Source: Filobasidium wieringae (lineage: Eukaryota; Basidiomycota; Tremellomycetes; Filobasidiales; Filobasidiaceae). From it: a stretch of 64,000 nucleotides of DNA. Below the pieces are notes generated by a model. The model ran no database searches. It was not told the origin of the DNA and was given only the letters and a program-made list of their open reading frames with translations. Of this stretch, positions 36,278 through 48,484 are shown piece after piece. The translations under genes were made by a program, and so were the position numbers. The stretch's first letter is position 1; every line of letters begins with the position of its first letter. The stretch covers positions 186,001 through 250,000 of the forward strand of contig BCIV01000005.1 of the NCBI GenBank assembly GCA_001600055.1, in the 5' to 3' direction.

Positions 36278-38848
36278 ATGTCCGATTTCGATCCCATCCT
36301 CCTCTCCCTCTTGTGAGTCCTCCTTGATAGTACATCGCTTGCCATTCCTGACCATCCATTACCAGTTCCAACCGCTTCATGTCTGTAGCGGAAGCGATGG
36401 GTCGAGCACTGCAACAAACCTCCATAAGCACAAACATCAAAGAACGTCTGGATTTCTCATGCGCTCTCTTCGCCTCCTCCGGCGACCTCGTCGCCAACGC
36501 CCCCTTCATCCCGGTCCACCTGGGGAGCATGTCGTTTGCGATAAAATATCAATTGGAACTTTTGGGAGAAGGATTGAGACCGGGGGATGTGATCTTGGCC
36601 AACAGTCCTACGGCGGGTGGAAGTCATCTACCCGATCTGACCGTCATCACTCCCGTCTTCTCCCGCCCATCCTCTTCGTCCTCTTCGAAATCTCCCGAGC
36701 CCGAGGAGAAACCGGAGATCATCTTCTTCACCGCCTCCCGAGGGCATCATTCTGATATCGGAGGGACGACCCCAGGTTCCATGCCTTCCAACTCCCATTC
36801 TCTCTTCCAAGAAGGAGCCTGTATAACTTCGTTCAAGCTGGTCAATGAGGGTGTGTACGATGGAGAAGGTCTACGGAAGAGAATGGTCGATGATCCTGCA
36901 CAAGGCGAGGGGTGCAGTGGGTGTAGAGATTTCGGAGGTGTCGAGAGCGATTTGAAAGCGGTGAGTCGGCGAAATGAGTTGTAAACGTGAGAGAACTGGT
37001 TGATGATCCGTACTTCGGTAGCAAATCGCTGCTAATAATAAAGGAATCCAATTATTACATGCTCTGATTGACGAGTACGATCTCGCCACGGTACACAAGT
37101 ACATGGAACATATCCGAGAGCAAGTCGAGATATCCTCTTTGTTTTTTCTCTGTGCCACGTGAACCCTGGACCAACCCGACTGACCCTGAATGACTTCTGA
37201 ACTATTTAGGAACGCCGAGACGTCTGTCCGAAAGATGCTCAAGTCCGCCGCGAAAACCCTAGGTTGTGAACTCTCCGTACGTACGCGGTCTCTCCTGTTC
37301 TTGCACTGTCATTCTCATCCCGCCCACCGTGTGCCAGGCAACGGATTATATGGACGATGGAACCCCCATCTCCCTGCGGATCGATATCGACCCGGAGACG
37401 GGATCGGCGGTGTTTGATTTCAAAGGGACGGGACCGGAAGTGAGGGGGAATTGGAATGCGCCGATCTCGGTCGTCCATAGTGCGATCATCTATTGGTGAG
37501 TCGGAGAGGAAGATGGGTGGGGGTGGGAGTTATGGTGATTGATTGATCGATTGATTGCACGACTGGGTTGGGATGGTGCGGTACGGAGGATAGTATGAGA
37601 GCGATGGTGGATTCGGATATCCCCTTGAACGCCGGTTGTTTGGTCCCCTTGACCAGTAAGTCCCCGTCCCGCCGGCCCTTATCTTCAACCACACCCGTGA
37701 TCCTTACCTCACGATCCCCCGCGTCCCATCTCTCCACCCATCCCAGTCAAGATCCCCCCCTCGACCCTGCTGCGGCCGAACCCCAGCTCGGCCGTGTGCG
37801 CGGGGAACGTGTTGACTTCGCAGAGGATAACGGACGTCTGCCTGCGGGCGTTCGAAGTGTGTGCGGCTAGTCAGGGGTGTTGTAATAAGTGAGTTGCGAG
37901 CGTGAGCGAGAGGGGCGCAGAGCGAGCGAGAGGAGGAGAGAGAAAGCGAATGAGAGAGAAAGAGAAAGAAACAGAGAAACAGAGAAACAGAGAAACAGAG
38001 AAACAGAGAGACAGAGAGAGAGAGACACACAGACAGCTAACACCCCCCTCGCCCTCGCTCCCGCAGTCTTTCGTTTGGGACCGGCGGGAAAGACCCGGAG
38101 ACGGGGATCGTCAGGAAAGGGTGGGGGTATTACGAGGTTAGTCTTTGAGGTGGTTATGGTGCTGGTGGTTGGGTGGTGGTGTGATGGGAGAAAGAGCGAA
38201 TACCCCGATCTGATCGCGCGAAACGATTTGTTTGACAGACTATCGCAGGGGGAAGCGGGGCGGGTCCGACGTGGGATGGAACGTCTGGTGTCCAGTGAGT
38301 GGTCGTGCCGTTCGTTTGCAAATAGGGGTCGGCGCGAGTGTTACTAAACCCAGTATCCTCGACATGTCCGATCTTGTCCCCATTCGCTCAGCGTGCATAT
38401 GACCAACACGAGGATAACCGACCCTGAGATCCTGGAACGACGTTACCCCGTCATCCTGCACCGATTCTCGTACCGCCCCTCGTCCGGCGGAGCGGGGCTG
38501 CACCGGGGTGGGAACGGGGTGATCAGGAGTATAGAATTCCTCGAACGCCTGACCGTCTCTCTATTGACCGAACGAAGGGCTCGGGCTCCCTATGGATTAG
38601 CCGGCGGTTCGGAGGGTAGTATGGGGCTTAATTTGCAGTTCGCCAGGGACGGGACGTGCAGGAACGTAGGGGGGAAAGCGACGGTGCCTTTCGAACCGGG
38701 GGACCGGCTCGTCCTCCACACGCCTGGAGGAGGTGGGTGGGGGTTGGAGGGGGGTGAGAGACGGGTGAAGCGGGNGATGGAGAGGATGCGGTGGGAAGCT
38801 AGGGGGAGCGTCGTGGAACGGGAGAGGTTGGGGGAGGGGTCTGGGTGA
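36278..38848 (+). CDS. 5-oxoprolinase, HyuB-type half as a separate gene
   Basis: Start at 36278 ([11 protein letters not shown]), joined by a short intron to [19 protein letters not shown]. The hydantoinase B series follows: [49 protein letters not shown] and [12 protein letters not shown]. Further blocks are [78 protein letters not shown] and the C-terminal [20 protein letters not shown]. All family blocks appear in order, so this is a complete HyuB domain, not a remnant. At least eight introns are present. One, about 37890-38066, is enlarged by AG-rich tandem repeats. One unresolved base sits at 38775 in the last exon. It should pair with the HyuA product encoded head to head. Confidence 0.87.
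37890..38035. repeat. AG-rich tandem repeat inside a HyuB intron
   Basis: The intron carries GAGCGAGA-type units followed by about five copies of the 8-mer AGAAACAG (about 37967-38012) and a short GACA/GA run. This makes the intron roughly three times the length of its neighbours. Confidence 0.85.
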
Positions 38849-39252
38849 GGCGTGTGCATGGGCGTGTGGGTGTCACGTGATGTGCGTTGAGATGTTGGAA
38901 TTTGGATCCGGTGTTTACGATTTGGACGATGATGAGGACGATCTGAATAATCTCGAGAAATTGAAACTCTTTTGTTCGACGATCGAGCAGCGATTTTCGG
39001 ATTTTCGGATGTGGACAAGTTGCCAATTTCCACGAATTTGACATTTTGTGAAACGTTTTCGATTCGACTGAAAGTGAAAGTGAAAGTGAAACGCTGACGA
39101 CGATCATTTGGACGATCAACGTCGATGACTGGACAATACAAACGAGCGTAAGCACTCGAGCATGAGCCGTCATTCCTCGCCTCGTACTTGGACTCGTCGC
39201 TCTCTCCTCCACCTCCATCGCCCCCTTTCTCACCGCAACCGCATCCGCAACC
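38849..39252. other. Intergenic between HyuB and RdRP
   Basis: Holds the HyuB 3' UTR and the RdRP promoter, both plus strand. A short GAAAGT tandem run lies at about 39070-39090. No gene. Confidence 0.55.
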
Positions 39253-42200
39253 ATGTCCAACTACGACTTCACAGCCCTATTCGCCCACCTCGATCTACAA
39301 CCCCACAGGACCCGACCCCCTCAAGGGCCCGGAAGGATGGCCCCGCTCACCGTGCATGGTGATCAGATGGGATCCAGCGGGACGAATGGGGCCTTTAGGA
39401 CGGGCGGGTCGGGGGAGGAGAAACTCAAGTTCAAGGTCGCCGGGTTCGCGCTGGGGACGATGATGCCCCGGGGTGAAGGGTGGATGCAGGTGAGTCGTGA
39501 GGTTTTGCGGGGTGGCAGAGCAAAGCTGTAGTGATGTGGAGTGGAGTGGAGTGGAATGACTTGAACGCAGTCTACTGATCATCCTTCCACCCCCCCCCCC
39601 CCTGCCAGGCCCTGACCTACCCAACTCAAGAACACGCAAGCTATATCCGCTTCAACCCCCTCTCCACCCAATTCGACTTCAACCTCCATCCTCTCCCCTC
39701 CGGCTCCCACAACCCTCTCCCCCGGTTTCCTCGATCGGGGAATTTGACTGAAGGTTTCTTCCGGTCGTCAGAAGAGGGAGCAAGCGGGGTAAGAGGCGGG
39801 GAGAAGACGTTCCAGGGGATCATCGCATTGGAAGATCTGGCGTTGAGGGGGATCAGTTGGTTTGACCAGGAAAAGGGGTTGAGGGTTTTGAGGGAGTATC
39901 ATCAACAACCTCATCCACATCGTCATCAACAACATCATCAACATCGACATCATCCCAACAGACCCAACTCGTCACTCGATCCGAATTACTACCATTTTCA
40001 CGAACAACGACGCACACAGGGCGGGGCGATGGGGAATGGGAATGGCGATCGTTCACGCGGTTGGAGCCCGTTCTCCGTCTCCTCCAACTCCTCTTCCTCT
40101 TCCTCATCTTCGGCCTTCCCTCCCCGCTCCCCACCTTCCAGCCCACCCGGTCCTCCGCGGAAAAGAACGAGACTCCATCCCCCCCCCGCTCCCACTCCCA
40201 CTCCCACTCCCAGCACCGGCCCAGGCCCAAGCTCATTCCGCACGGAAACGCTACACCAAACGACCCTCACCCTGACCCTCCGACGACCACCAAGGTTACA
40301 AGTCCCGCTCGTCTACCCTGGAGGAGGGGCGTTTAGCGTGATCGACCGGACGGGAGGGAAGGTCAGGGAGGTTTTGAAGCGCCAGGGGACCGCGGGGGAT
40401 TTTGTCGGGTGGGAACACGGGAGGGCGGGACAGCCGGGGGGCGGGAATGGGAGCGGTGGACAGGGGGGGGAGAGGGATAGGGGCGTGATCGGTTGTGAGT
40501 CTGAGCAGGAGGTTTTCAAGGTGCGTTCTCTTCTTACACGTCGAGTTGAGAACGAGGTGGGTTGATCATCACGGCGCAGGTCGGGGAATACCTTTCGTAC
40601 CGATTCACTCTCCTCCTTACCCCCACTCAACACTCCAAACTCCTGGACCTCTTATCTTCCCTCGGGATCCTCGACTCCCAGACGACCGCGCACGCACCCG
40701 CAGTTTTCTCCAACGCCCATTCCACGGGGTTCGGTTCGAATGGGACTAGAACGGATCAGGTTCCTATCCTGAGTGTCAGACCGGAGAACGTTCAGAGGAG
40801 ATGGTTAGCGGTCCCTAAACCCATGCCGCCCACGCTTTCCGGACCAATCACCGCGAAACTCGCCGCCTTGGATTTTTCGACGAGGTATTTAATACAGGGT
40901 CTCGTTTGTCATGGAATAATCACCCCCTTTGAGCAACCCGAGTTGATAGCGAGGTTGGAGGAATGGATGCCTATGGATGATCCAGGGCGATTGGGCAGGG
41001 TGCTGGGGGTACCGGCTTGGAGGTTCAGCGGGGAGATGGGGTTGGATGTGTGTGAGTTGAGGGGGAAGTTTTTGAAGAGTTTGTATTCCGAGGAAAGAGT
41101 GAAGGATATCGGGTCGATCGTCAAGAGTGGGTTTCTTTTGGTCTTCCTCCTTGTCCATGTTTGTGATGAGATCGCTGAGCGGATGGTCGGGATACGTTCG
41201 GGTAGAATGTGCGAAACAGTTGATCAGGATCCATGAACCGCCCATCCCCGCAGAACATCTCTGTAAAGTCTACCGATGCGTCGTCACTCCGACCAGGATC
41301 TTGTTGTTCCCTCCCGAAGACGAGGTCAGTAATACCGTCCTGAGGAAATACAAACATCGGAGCGAACGTTTCCTCCGGGTCAGTTTCGCCGATGAGGACG
41401 ATCGGATCAAGGTAAGAACCCTTTGGGTCGGATCGGATCGGATCGAATGACAGGGCGGCTGAACGGTTCGGCTCGGTTCGATGGGAAAAGATGAATCCGG
41501 TCATTAGGAAGATGGATCAGACGAATGAGAGCGAGGGGACCGTGGCGAGGGTAAGGAGAGCGTTGACTCATGGTCTCGAGATCGCCGGGAGGAAATACGT
41601 CTTTCTCGCCGCAGGTACCTCTCAAGCCAGGTCGGTCCCTTCTCAGTCGGTCCGTCGCTGAAGCTCAGCTGATGGAGGATTCTGTGCGCGCGCTCGTAGG
41701 GAACATGGGTGTTGGTTCGTCAGTGAGATCACGGAGGATCCGAAGCTGCTGGTCGCAAGGATCAGAGGCGAGATGGGTAATATTCGCGAAAAGTGAGTCC
41801 TCGCGGTCTACGGGATCCTCAGTTTCTGCTGATAAACCGTATCAATAGAGTCGTCGCTAAATATGCTGGTGAGTGCTTCGGGGAAAGTCGACCACGGGCT
41901 CGATTCTGAGACCGATACTCTGTGTGCGAACAGCACGTCTGGGTCTTGTAGGTACATCTGCTACATCTCACCCGTCGTCCGCTCACTGCCACACATTTGC
42001 AGGGTTTCAGTACCACTCGCGAAGTAAAAGATGCCAAGGGTGGGAAGATCGCTTTCACCGTGATGAAGCCTACCAAGGATGTCGATCGTAATGGCTTGTA
42101 AGTCGATCGAACTCACGGACGGGTAAGATCGTCGTTGATGGAGGTCACTCGCTGCAGTACCTTCACGGACGGGGCGGGATTGTGTTCCCCGGCAGTCACG

Positions 42201-44540
42201 CGAGCTGCCGCCAGGAGTCTAGGTTATCGTAAGGGACCCGATTCCGAGCCTTCGACCATCCAAGTCCGTATCGGTGGGGCCAAGGGAGTTTTGACAGCTT
42301 GGCCGTGGATGGTAGGCTATCAGTATAACTTGAGACCTTCAATGCAGAAGTTTATCTCGCCCGATAAAGAGGTCAACGTCATCCGCGTGAGTCTCGATCG
42401 ACACCTCGCCAATAGCTTCGGCTGACCAGTACGATCACGCCCTCAGATATCTCGATTCTCTTACGCCTTCTTGAACCGACAATTTATCGTTCTCATGAAC
42501 GAGCTAGGAATCAGTGCGAAAATATTCCTCGATCTCTTTGCGGAAGCAGTGAAAGAAGTGGACGGGATGGCCAAGCGCGTCGTTGCTAAAACTGAGACGC
42601 AAGCAGATATCAGGCGAGCCGACCAACTCTCTGAATGGCCAGTCCGGACCATGTTGAAGTATGGTTTCAATCGAGATCCTTGTCTACAAGACTTGCTTCG
42701 AGTGATCGAATGCAGAACACTTTCCGATCTACGTTGGAGAGCTCGCTTGGAGATCAAGCAGGGTGTTTACCTTTTGGGCATACCGGACGAGCTTGAGATT
42801 CTCAAGGAAGGCGAAGTTTTCTGCCAATACAGGAATCCAGACGATCTCGACGACGATCCAAAGGTCGTGACTGGACTGGCTATCATTTGCCGTGCACCTG
42901 CGTTACATCCTGGCGACATCCGGCGAGTGAAAGCGGTTGATCGGCCTGAACTACATCACCTCAGAAACGTGATCGTCTTCAGTACCAGAGGCCAGCGCGA
43001 TCTTCCAAACATGCTTGGAGGTGGTGATCTGGACGGGGACGACTATAGTCTGATATGGGATCCCCGTCTCATCCACAACTACGATACGCCACCCATGGAT
43101 TACAGTGCTCCGCCACCGAAAGAAGTCGCAGTGGTCACAGCAAAGGATCTTCAGGACAATTTCGTCGATTATCTGAAGGTGAGAGATCGTCCTAAGTCCT
43201 CGTGTTTGTAATCTGGCTGACATTTCCTCCGCTAGAACGATGTGAGCTCGAGATGCCTGCTTAAATGATTGATGGCATATTCATCGCAGCGTGTTTGAAC
43301 AGATCCTGGGCCAGGTGGACAACGCTCACTTGGCTTGGGCTGCTCATGCTCATCACGGCCCTCGCAGCGATAAATGCCTCAAATTAGCAGAGATCCATAG
43401 CACTGCGTAAGCCTTCATGAAATATTGGGATGTTCCCGTCCGCTGACATCTACACGCCTGAAATAGCGTCGATTTCGCCAAGAGTAAGAACATCGCGTTG
43501 TCTGGATTTGTTTCATACGCTGATCCATTTCATTCTACACTCCCAGCCGGTCATCCTGCAGAAATGCCCACTGACATGCGGCCAGATATATGGCCCGATT
43601 TCATGGGTAAAGACGTAAGGGATTATGCCTGCGGGATGACGATGCTGGTACCTTACCTGACTCTACCCCAACTACAGTCCTTTATGTCGTATCGTTGTGA
43701 CAACGTGTTAGGGCAATTGTTTCGAGTAGTAAGTCACCGCGAGGGGATGGAGTTCGATGATATTAATTATGACTGTTTGACCCAGATCGAGGAAGACCCA
43801 GTTTTCAAACCTTGCTCTCGACCGGATATCACCAGAGGACTCGATCAGCGCCTTTGCAGAATCGTCGTCCCTCAATACTTTCTGAAATTAGCAGGTAATT
43901 TGAAAGTACAATACGATCTGGATTTATGGCATATCCTTCTCAGGTGAGTCAGGAGAGGTTGCTCGGTCGAACGCTAGATATTGATGACGGACGCTATCAG
44001 GTATCGGATCACCGAGGCGGAGGCTTACTCTGGGATGGTACTGAAGAACAACAAGAGGCGCAAGATGAAGGACAACGACCTAAAGGTGAGAAAACTCTCT
44101 CCCTTTTCTCTTCCCATCTGTAACTCATGCTGTTAACTCCAGGATCCAATCCGTGACGCCTTTCAAGAAATCGTCAGAAGCGCGCACGAGGAAGGGACGA
44201 TCCGGATGGGCGATTGCCAAGTCCAACATACTCTTACTCCTACACAGCTGCTTGCTGTTGCATGCTATCAAGTGACTTATGACGACCGCTACGAACACTA
44301 TACGAATGAATATGACGAATCTGATGAGCCGGTTGGAGGGGACGACGATATCATCGTACTCGACGAGGACTTCGATACACCCATCGTGCGAGCCAAGTAC
44401 GAAGGCATCCTGTTCCGTTATACTGCAGGGGTTCGCTGACCATACCTCTCAATAGGAAATTGATCTCTTTCGCCTGGTTATACGGACAAGAGCTATTGGC
44501 CTTGCCAGTTATCACCGGCCATGCAGTTGAGATCGACTGA
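39253..44540 (+). CDS. RNA-dependent RNA polymerase of the RNAi pathway (QDE-1/Rdp1 family)
   Basis: Cellular RdRPs make double-stranded RNA for Dicer in quelling, heterochromatin and transposon defence. From the ATG at 39253 the N-terminal part is variable. It includes a low-complexity insert (about 39898-40220: a His/Gln run, a Ser run, then Pro/Thr repeats). The conserved part begins with RYLIQGLVCHGI, then VYRCVVTPTRILLFPPE, FADEDDRIK, AGRKYVFLAAGTSQAR and FTFTDGAGLCSPA. It continues with VLTAWPWMVGYQYNLRPSM and LRWRARLEIKQGVYLLG. The catalytic loop is GGGDLDGDDYSLIWD, with the three Asp of DxDGD intact, followed by NAHLAWAAHAHHGP. A last 60-nt intron (donor at about 44398) leads to KLISFAWLYGQELL and the stop at 44540. 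Roughly fifteen introns, no frame break seen. Confidence 0.93.
39590..39602. repeat. Run of 13 C in an RdRP intron
   Basis: A homopolymeric C tract lies just before the intron acceptor (CCTGCCAG) of an early RdRP intron. It serves as or disturbs the pyrimidine tract and is a likely sequencing-length error spot. Confidence 0.85.
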
Positions 44541-44981
44541 GACGATCAAGTATACGAACGAAACGACCATTTGCAAGATATCAAGAACATATTTGGAATT
44601 TAGGGGCTATTATAAATTGCGTACACGATGTATCTTTAGCTTTGCGTTTGAGATCACGCCCATACGAAAGGACGTGCGTCTAACATGACCATGAAAGGAT
44701 TGATAAGCGAGACTGTGCTATCCTCTCCGATGCCACCAGTACATCAGTTGCTGGTCTGTACCGACTCTTGCGGCAATGCCACTAGTCAGGTCACAAAACG
44801 GACGTCCGAGCCTGACACGTCATTTGATGTTTCTGTTATCAATCTAACGCATCACAGTTGATCACAATCTAATCTCATTACAGCAATCTCTCCATCTCCT
44901 TAGAAAGCGCTTCGGGCGGATCATCCCCTTGCTTTGGCCACAACATCAACTCCATAACATGCAATAGACTTAGATCCAGTC
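44541..44981. other. Intergenic between RdRP and dynactin p25
   Basis: No open frame of note; 3' UTR of RdRP and promoter of the p25 gene, both plus strand. Confidence 0.55.
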
Positions 44982-45807
44982 ATGGACTCCGCTTTCCATG
45001 AGCTCGTTCCCTTGAACCCGAAGGAGTACAACTTTACCGAGTCAGGAAACATCATATCCAGGTTCGCTGGCGTTTATGGTGCACAGAACATCATCATCCA
45101 CGGGAAATGTTTCATCGCTCCTTATGCCATCATTCGAGGAGACCTCAGAAGGATTGTCGGTCCTCCGACTGGATCGTTGACATCCGCATTGATGGGGCAG
45201 GCGACCTCGATCCAAGTTGGGAGATATCTTAACGTTGGAGAGAGAAGCGTTCTGCGACCTCCATGCAAGAATTACAAAGGGTTGGTCAAGCCATCAATTG
45301 ATACGAGAATCTGTTTTCTCAACCATATCTTACTTATCCAGAGCTTTCAACTATCATCCCATGAGAATTGGCGATTGGGTGACCATCGGGGAAGATTGCG
45401 TGGTAGAAGCTGCCCAAATCGGTTCCGGGACGGAAATCCAAGATAATTGTATCGTCGTAAGTCCACCCGAGGATTAAATCCAGCCTACTTTTGGACCTAC
45501 CTCACGATTATGATTGTCTCGTACGCAGGGCAAGTTCTGTATCATCAAAGAATACGTGTTGCTCCTAGAAGGGACCGTTTTATCCCCCAACACCATCTGT
45601 CCGAATCTGACAGTCTGGTCAGGAAATCCTGGTACGACGGCTTATATCGGGTCTTTTATATACGATATACTCATACCATTTACTCCTATAGGTCAAATGA
45701 TTGATTATCGACCTGAAGTATTGCCCGAATTGATCGAGACTAAAGCTAAAGCGAGATATAGGCGATACAAGGCGGTGAAGTCTGAGCGGGCGGAACCTAA
45801 GACCTAG
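44982..45807 (+). CDS. Dynactin subunit p25 (DCTN5-like)
   Basis: p25 sits in the pointed-end complex of dynactin, which links dynein to cargo such as early endosomes. Start at 44982 (MDSAFHELVPLNPKEY). The product is a left-handed beta-helix of hexapeptide repeats: NIIIHGKCFIAPYAIIRGDL, YLNVGERSVLRPP, MRIGDWVTIGEDCVVEAAQIGSG, GKFCIIKEYVLLLEGTVLSP. It ends with WSGNPGTTAYIG and the basic tail KSERAEPKT, stop at 45807. Two short introns (about 45282-45342 and 45459-45528) join the frames. Repeat order and length fit p25 rather than p27 or gamma-carbonic anhydrase, from which the fold derives. Confidence 0.88.
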
Positions 45808-46171
45808 GACTACGTGATTGAGAGACTGACGACATGTTCACGACTTGTTATGATAACGCACGATCTGGCGGAAGAAGGCTACATGATTCGACTATACAAT
45901 ATGACGCTTGGGGACATCATTTCGTCTGGACGGGAATCAACGTTTCAAAACGAAATGGAAATGGTTCATGTGCCAGACCGAGCCTGATGACCCACTTCCT
46001 CCAGATCACCATCCTCTAGATTCGCAAGGAGGATAACCAGCAACCGATCGAGACCTATGAAGCGTGTCAACCGTGATTTAAACATGAATGATTGGGTATA
46101 ATCGGCTGCATTTGGAATAGCCCCTACAACGATGGAGATAGAACTACAGGCAATCTTACGAAATAAGACGC
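45808..46171. other. Convergent intergenic region
   Basis: Between the p25 stop (plus) and the Bit61-like stop (minus). Short frames here have no motif. Confidence 0.5.
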
Positions 46172-48129
46172 TCATCGACTTGGTTTCAACGTCTCTTCTC
46201 CATCACGTAGCTTGGTCTGGCCCAACTTCCTTCCCAGATCGGTCACCGTTGAGGTCTGATCATGCCCAGTGGTTCCCGCTCCAAATTCATCGACATAGGA
46301 ATCTCGTCTTCCTGTGCCTTCGTCGCTGGAGTAACCTGAATGCGTGGACGACCGATCATCCATCGAGAGCTGAGGGACATCAAGACGTGATCTCCCGCCG
46401 CTCATCGTTCGAACCCCCGTCCCTCTCCGTTCCATCGTCACTCCGCCTTCTTCTCCTCCCCTCGTGCTCATCCTAGAATCAGGTCTTCTCAGCGCGACTC
46501 CCGGGAAGTATCCTCGTCGTCGTGGTTGAGGAACCATTCCCTGGACATTACTGCCCCTTACTACGAACGACCGAGATGATGATACTTCCTCGCCCCCATT
46601 CTTGAGTCGGACCACTGCCCGCAAGAGATCCTCGACCTTGTCTCTCGCTCGTTCATCTTCCCCTTCTTCCTCCTCTCGCACATATACTCGGCTATCACCC
46701 GTATCTCTCCGTCGAGGTCGCGCCTGCGAAGGTGGTCTATCCGATTCACCTTGCGTGTAGGTGAAGAAGCTCGAGGGTTTAGCTTGAGTGGCCAAGATCA
46801 GTGCCATATGTTGCAATCTCCCTAGCTGATCAGATGTAGGCGGTTCCGCCCGGATAGACGGGGATTCCAGGTTGATCACATCGTTCTTATTCCGGTTGTC
46901 ATTGTGGGATGAGGAACGACCATCCTTAGAAAGGCCGTATTGTTCCAGGTCTAGGGATTCGATCAACTTGGGGACGATCGGAAGGAGGATATGCACCAGG
47001 AAACCTGATAAGAGCAAGTGCCTGACGTCTGTCGACACTGATGAGGATGATGTGGGGGAAGAAGAAGCCAATTCTGGATGTTCCTCGTCAAGCAGGGATA
47101 TCGGGAGAAAGATCCCTTGAATATACTAAATATTTGGCTGTAAACTCAGCAAGGATATATATAGCAGCATCCGTGATGTTCTTACCGGTATTAGACCAAA
47201 CAAGAAGTTCCAAACTTCCGTTACTCTTCCGACCAGCTTGGCTGGATCATTTCCGCCAGTTGTCGAAGAGCTTGTCGTAAGAGGATCGAGCTTCGCTTTA
47301 AGAGTCACCATCCCGGAGGAAATTAGGTCTTGGAGATCGGAAGAAAGGAGAGAACGGTATGATCTTGGTGAGCGGGACATGGAGGACGAGATGTGCGAGG
47401 AGACTAATGCACTGAGCGGGAAGGGTAAGCGATTGATAAAGGCCGAGTTCTGAACATGACCCACTTCAAATCTTCGATAGGTGTCAGTAGGGGAGTGCCA
47501 TTGAACATCGGCAAGACCGTCAAGGTGATCATCGTCCACGGCGAATTCGGATGACTGGGATGAGTATCGTTCTGCACCACACCATTCCCCACTGTTCTCC
47601 CTCCCGCCAGACCCATATTCAGTGCCAAGCTGCTTCCTCCAGATCGATGGAAAGGTTTCCCTCCACTGTTTGGATTAGCATTGTTGGAGTACGGATGGGC
47701 CGAGTATGCTGAAGGGTTGAGCAAGCTATTGCTGTGACCGTTTCCAGAAGCATAATTGCTAGTGCCAGGGGGGTTGTTACTCGAAAAGACGGATGAGATA
47801 GGACTAGCGGGTTCATTGTTTAGAGCTGAGCTGTTTGATAAGGTAGAAGAAATCTTTCCGATTGTCGAGCGATTGGCCGTAGTATCAGCCCATTGCCCTG
47901 AACGAGCTCTGATCGGAACTGCTCACGAGCTTGTTGTCGTAGCTATCCAGGTTGGTATTCAAGGAAGCTAGTTGCTTCGATCGTGCAAGAGCCTGCATAT
48001 TTGATACTCGACTAGCCAGAACACGGCCAGACCGAGCGGCGTTGAGCTCACAAGAGCGAGTTGAAGGTCAAGAATGATGTTGCTAGTACTGTCGGAACTG
48101 GATGATGCAATGGATCTGTAGATGGACAT
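46172..48129 (-). CDS. TORC2 subunit, HbrB/Bit61/PRR5-like
   Basis: The likely start is the ATG at 48129 (MSIYRSIASSSS). A Ser/Asn-rich head (SALNNEPASPISSVFSS) is joined by introns to the HbrB domain. The domain begins WTMITLTVLPMFNG with TPLLTPIEDL, the conserved opening of the family. It continues with ISSGMVTLKAKLDPL and KLVGRVTEVWNFLFGLI. After further introns come RHLLLSGFLVHILLPIVP and LGRLQHMALILATQ. The C-terminal third is disordered and Ser/Arg-rich, with phospho-site-like runs. Bit61 and PRR5/Protor proteins bind the Tor2-Avo1 scaffold of TORC2. The N-terminal exons (47800-48129) are the least certain part. Confidence 0.78.
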
Positions 48130-48484
48130 CGTGTTGTTTACTTTGTGAGAGAAAGCCAAAGATTGTGATCATGTCCGCTGTCAAGTGCTCACTGGGCCAC
48201 TGTGAATGGTGCAATAATACTGGGCAGGTTGCATCAGCTATACCGCAGACGAGAAGAGCTATGATAAGTCTGATCTAAGGCCTCTAAGGAGAACTATTCA
48301 CGAATCGATGATCGCTCGGATCGTTCGTGAAGAGCGAGAGACGGAGGGGCAAACAACCGTCTTGCTGTTGAAAGGGATTCCATGCTGCTCGTCAAGCCGT
48401 GGTCCTAGGATACGATGACATATGCAATTACACGTAATGAAAGGCGTTACATTCAGTATACAACCGGTGGAACGCAAGCATCAA

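Noticed and set aside
32775..38848. The two oxoprolinase halves as pseudogene fragments
   Set aside because: Both keep all family blocks in order, plausible starts and stops and consistent intron phases, which does not fit decay.
39853..40270. Minus-strand ORFs opposite the RdRP low-complexity insert
   Set aside because: Shadow frames of the His/Ser/Pro-coding repeats with no motif and no splice support.
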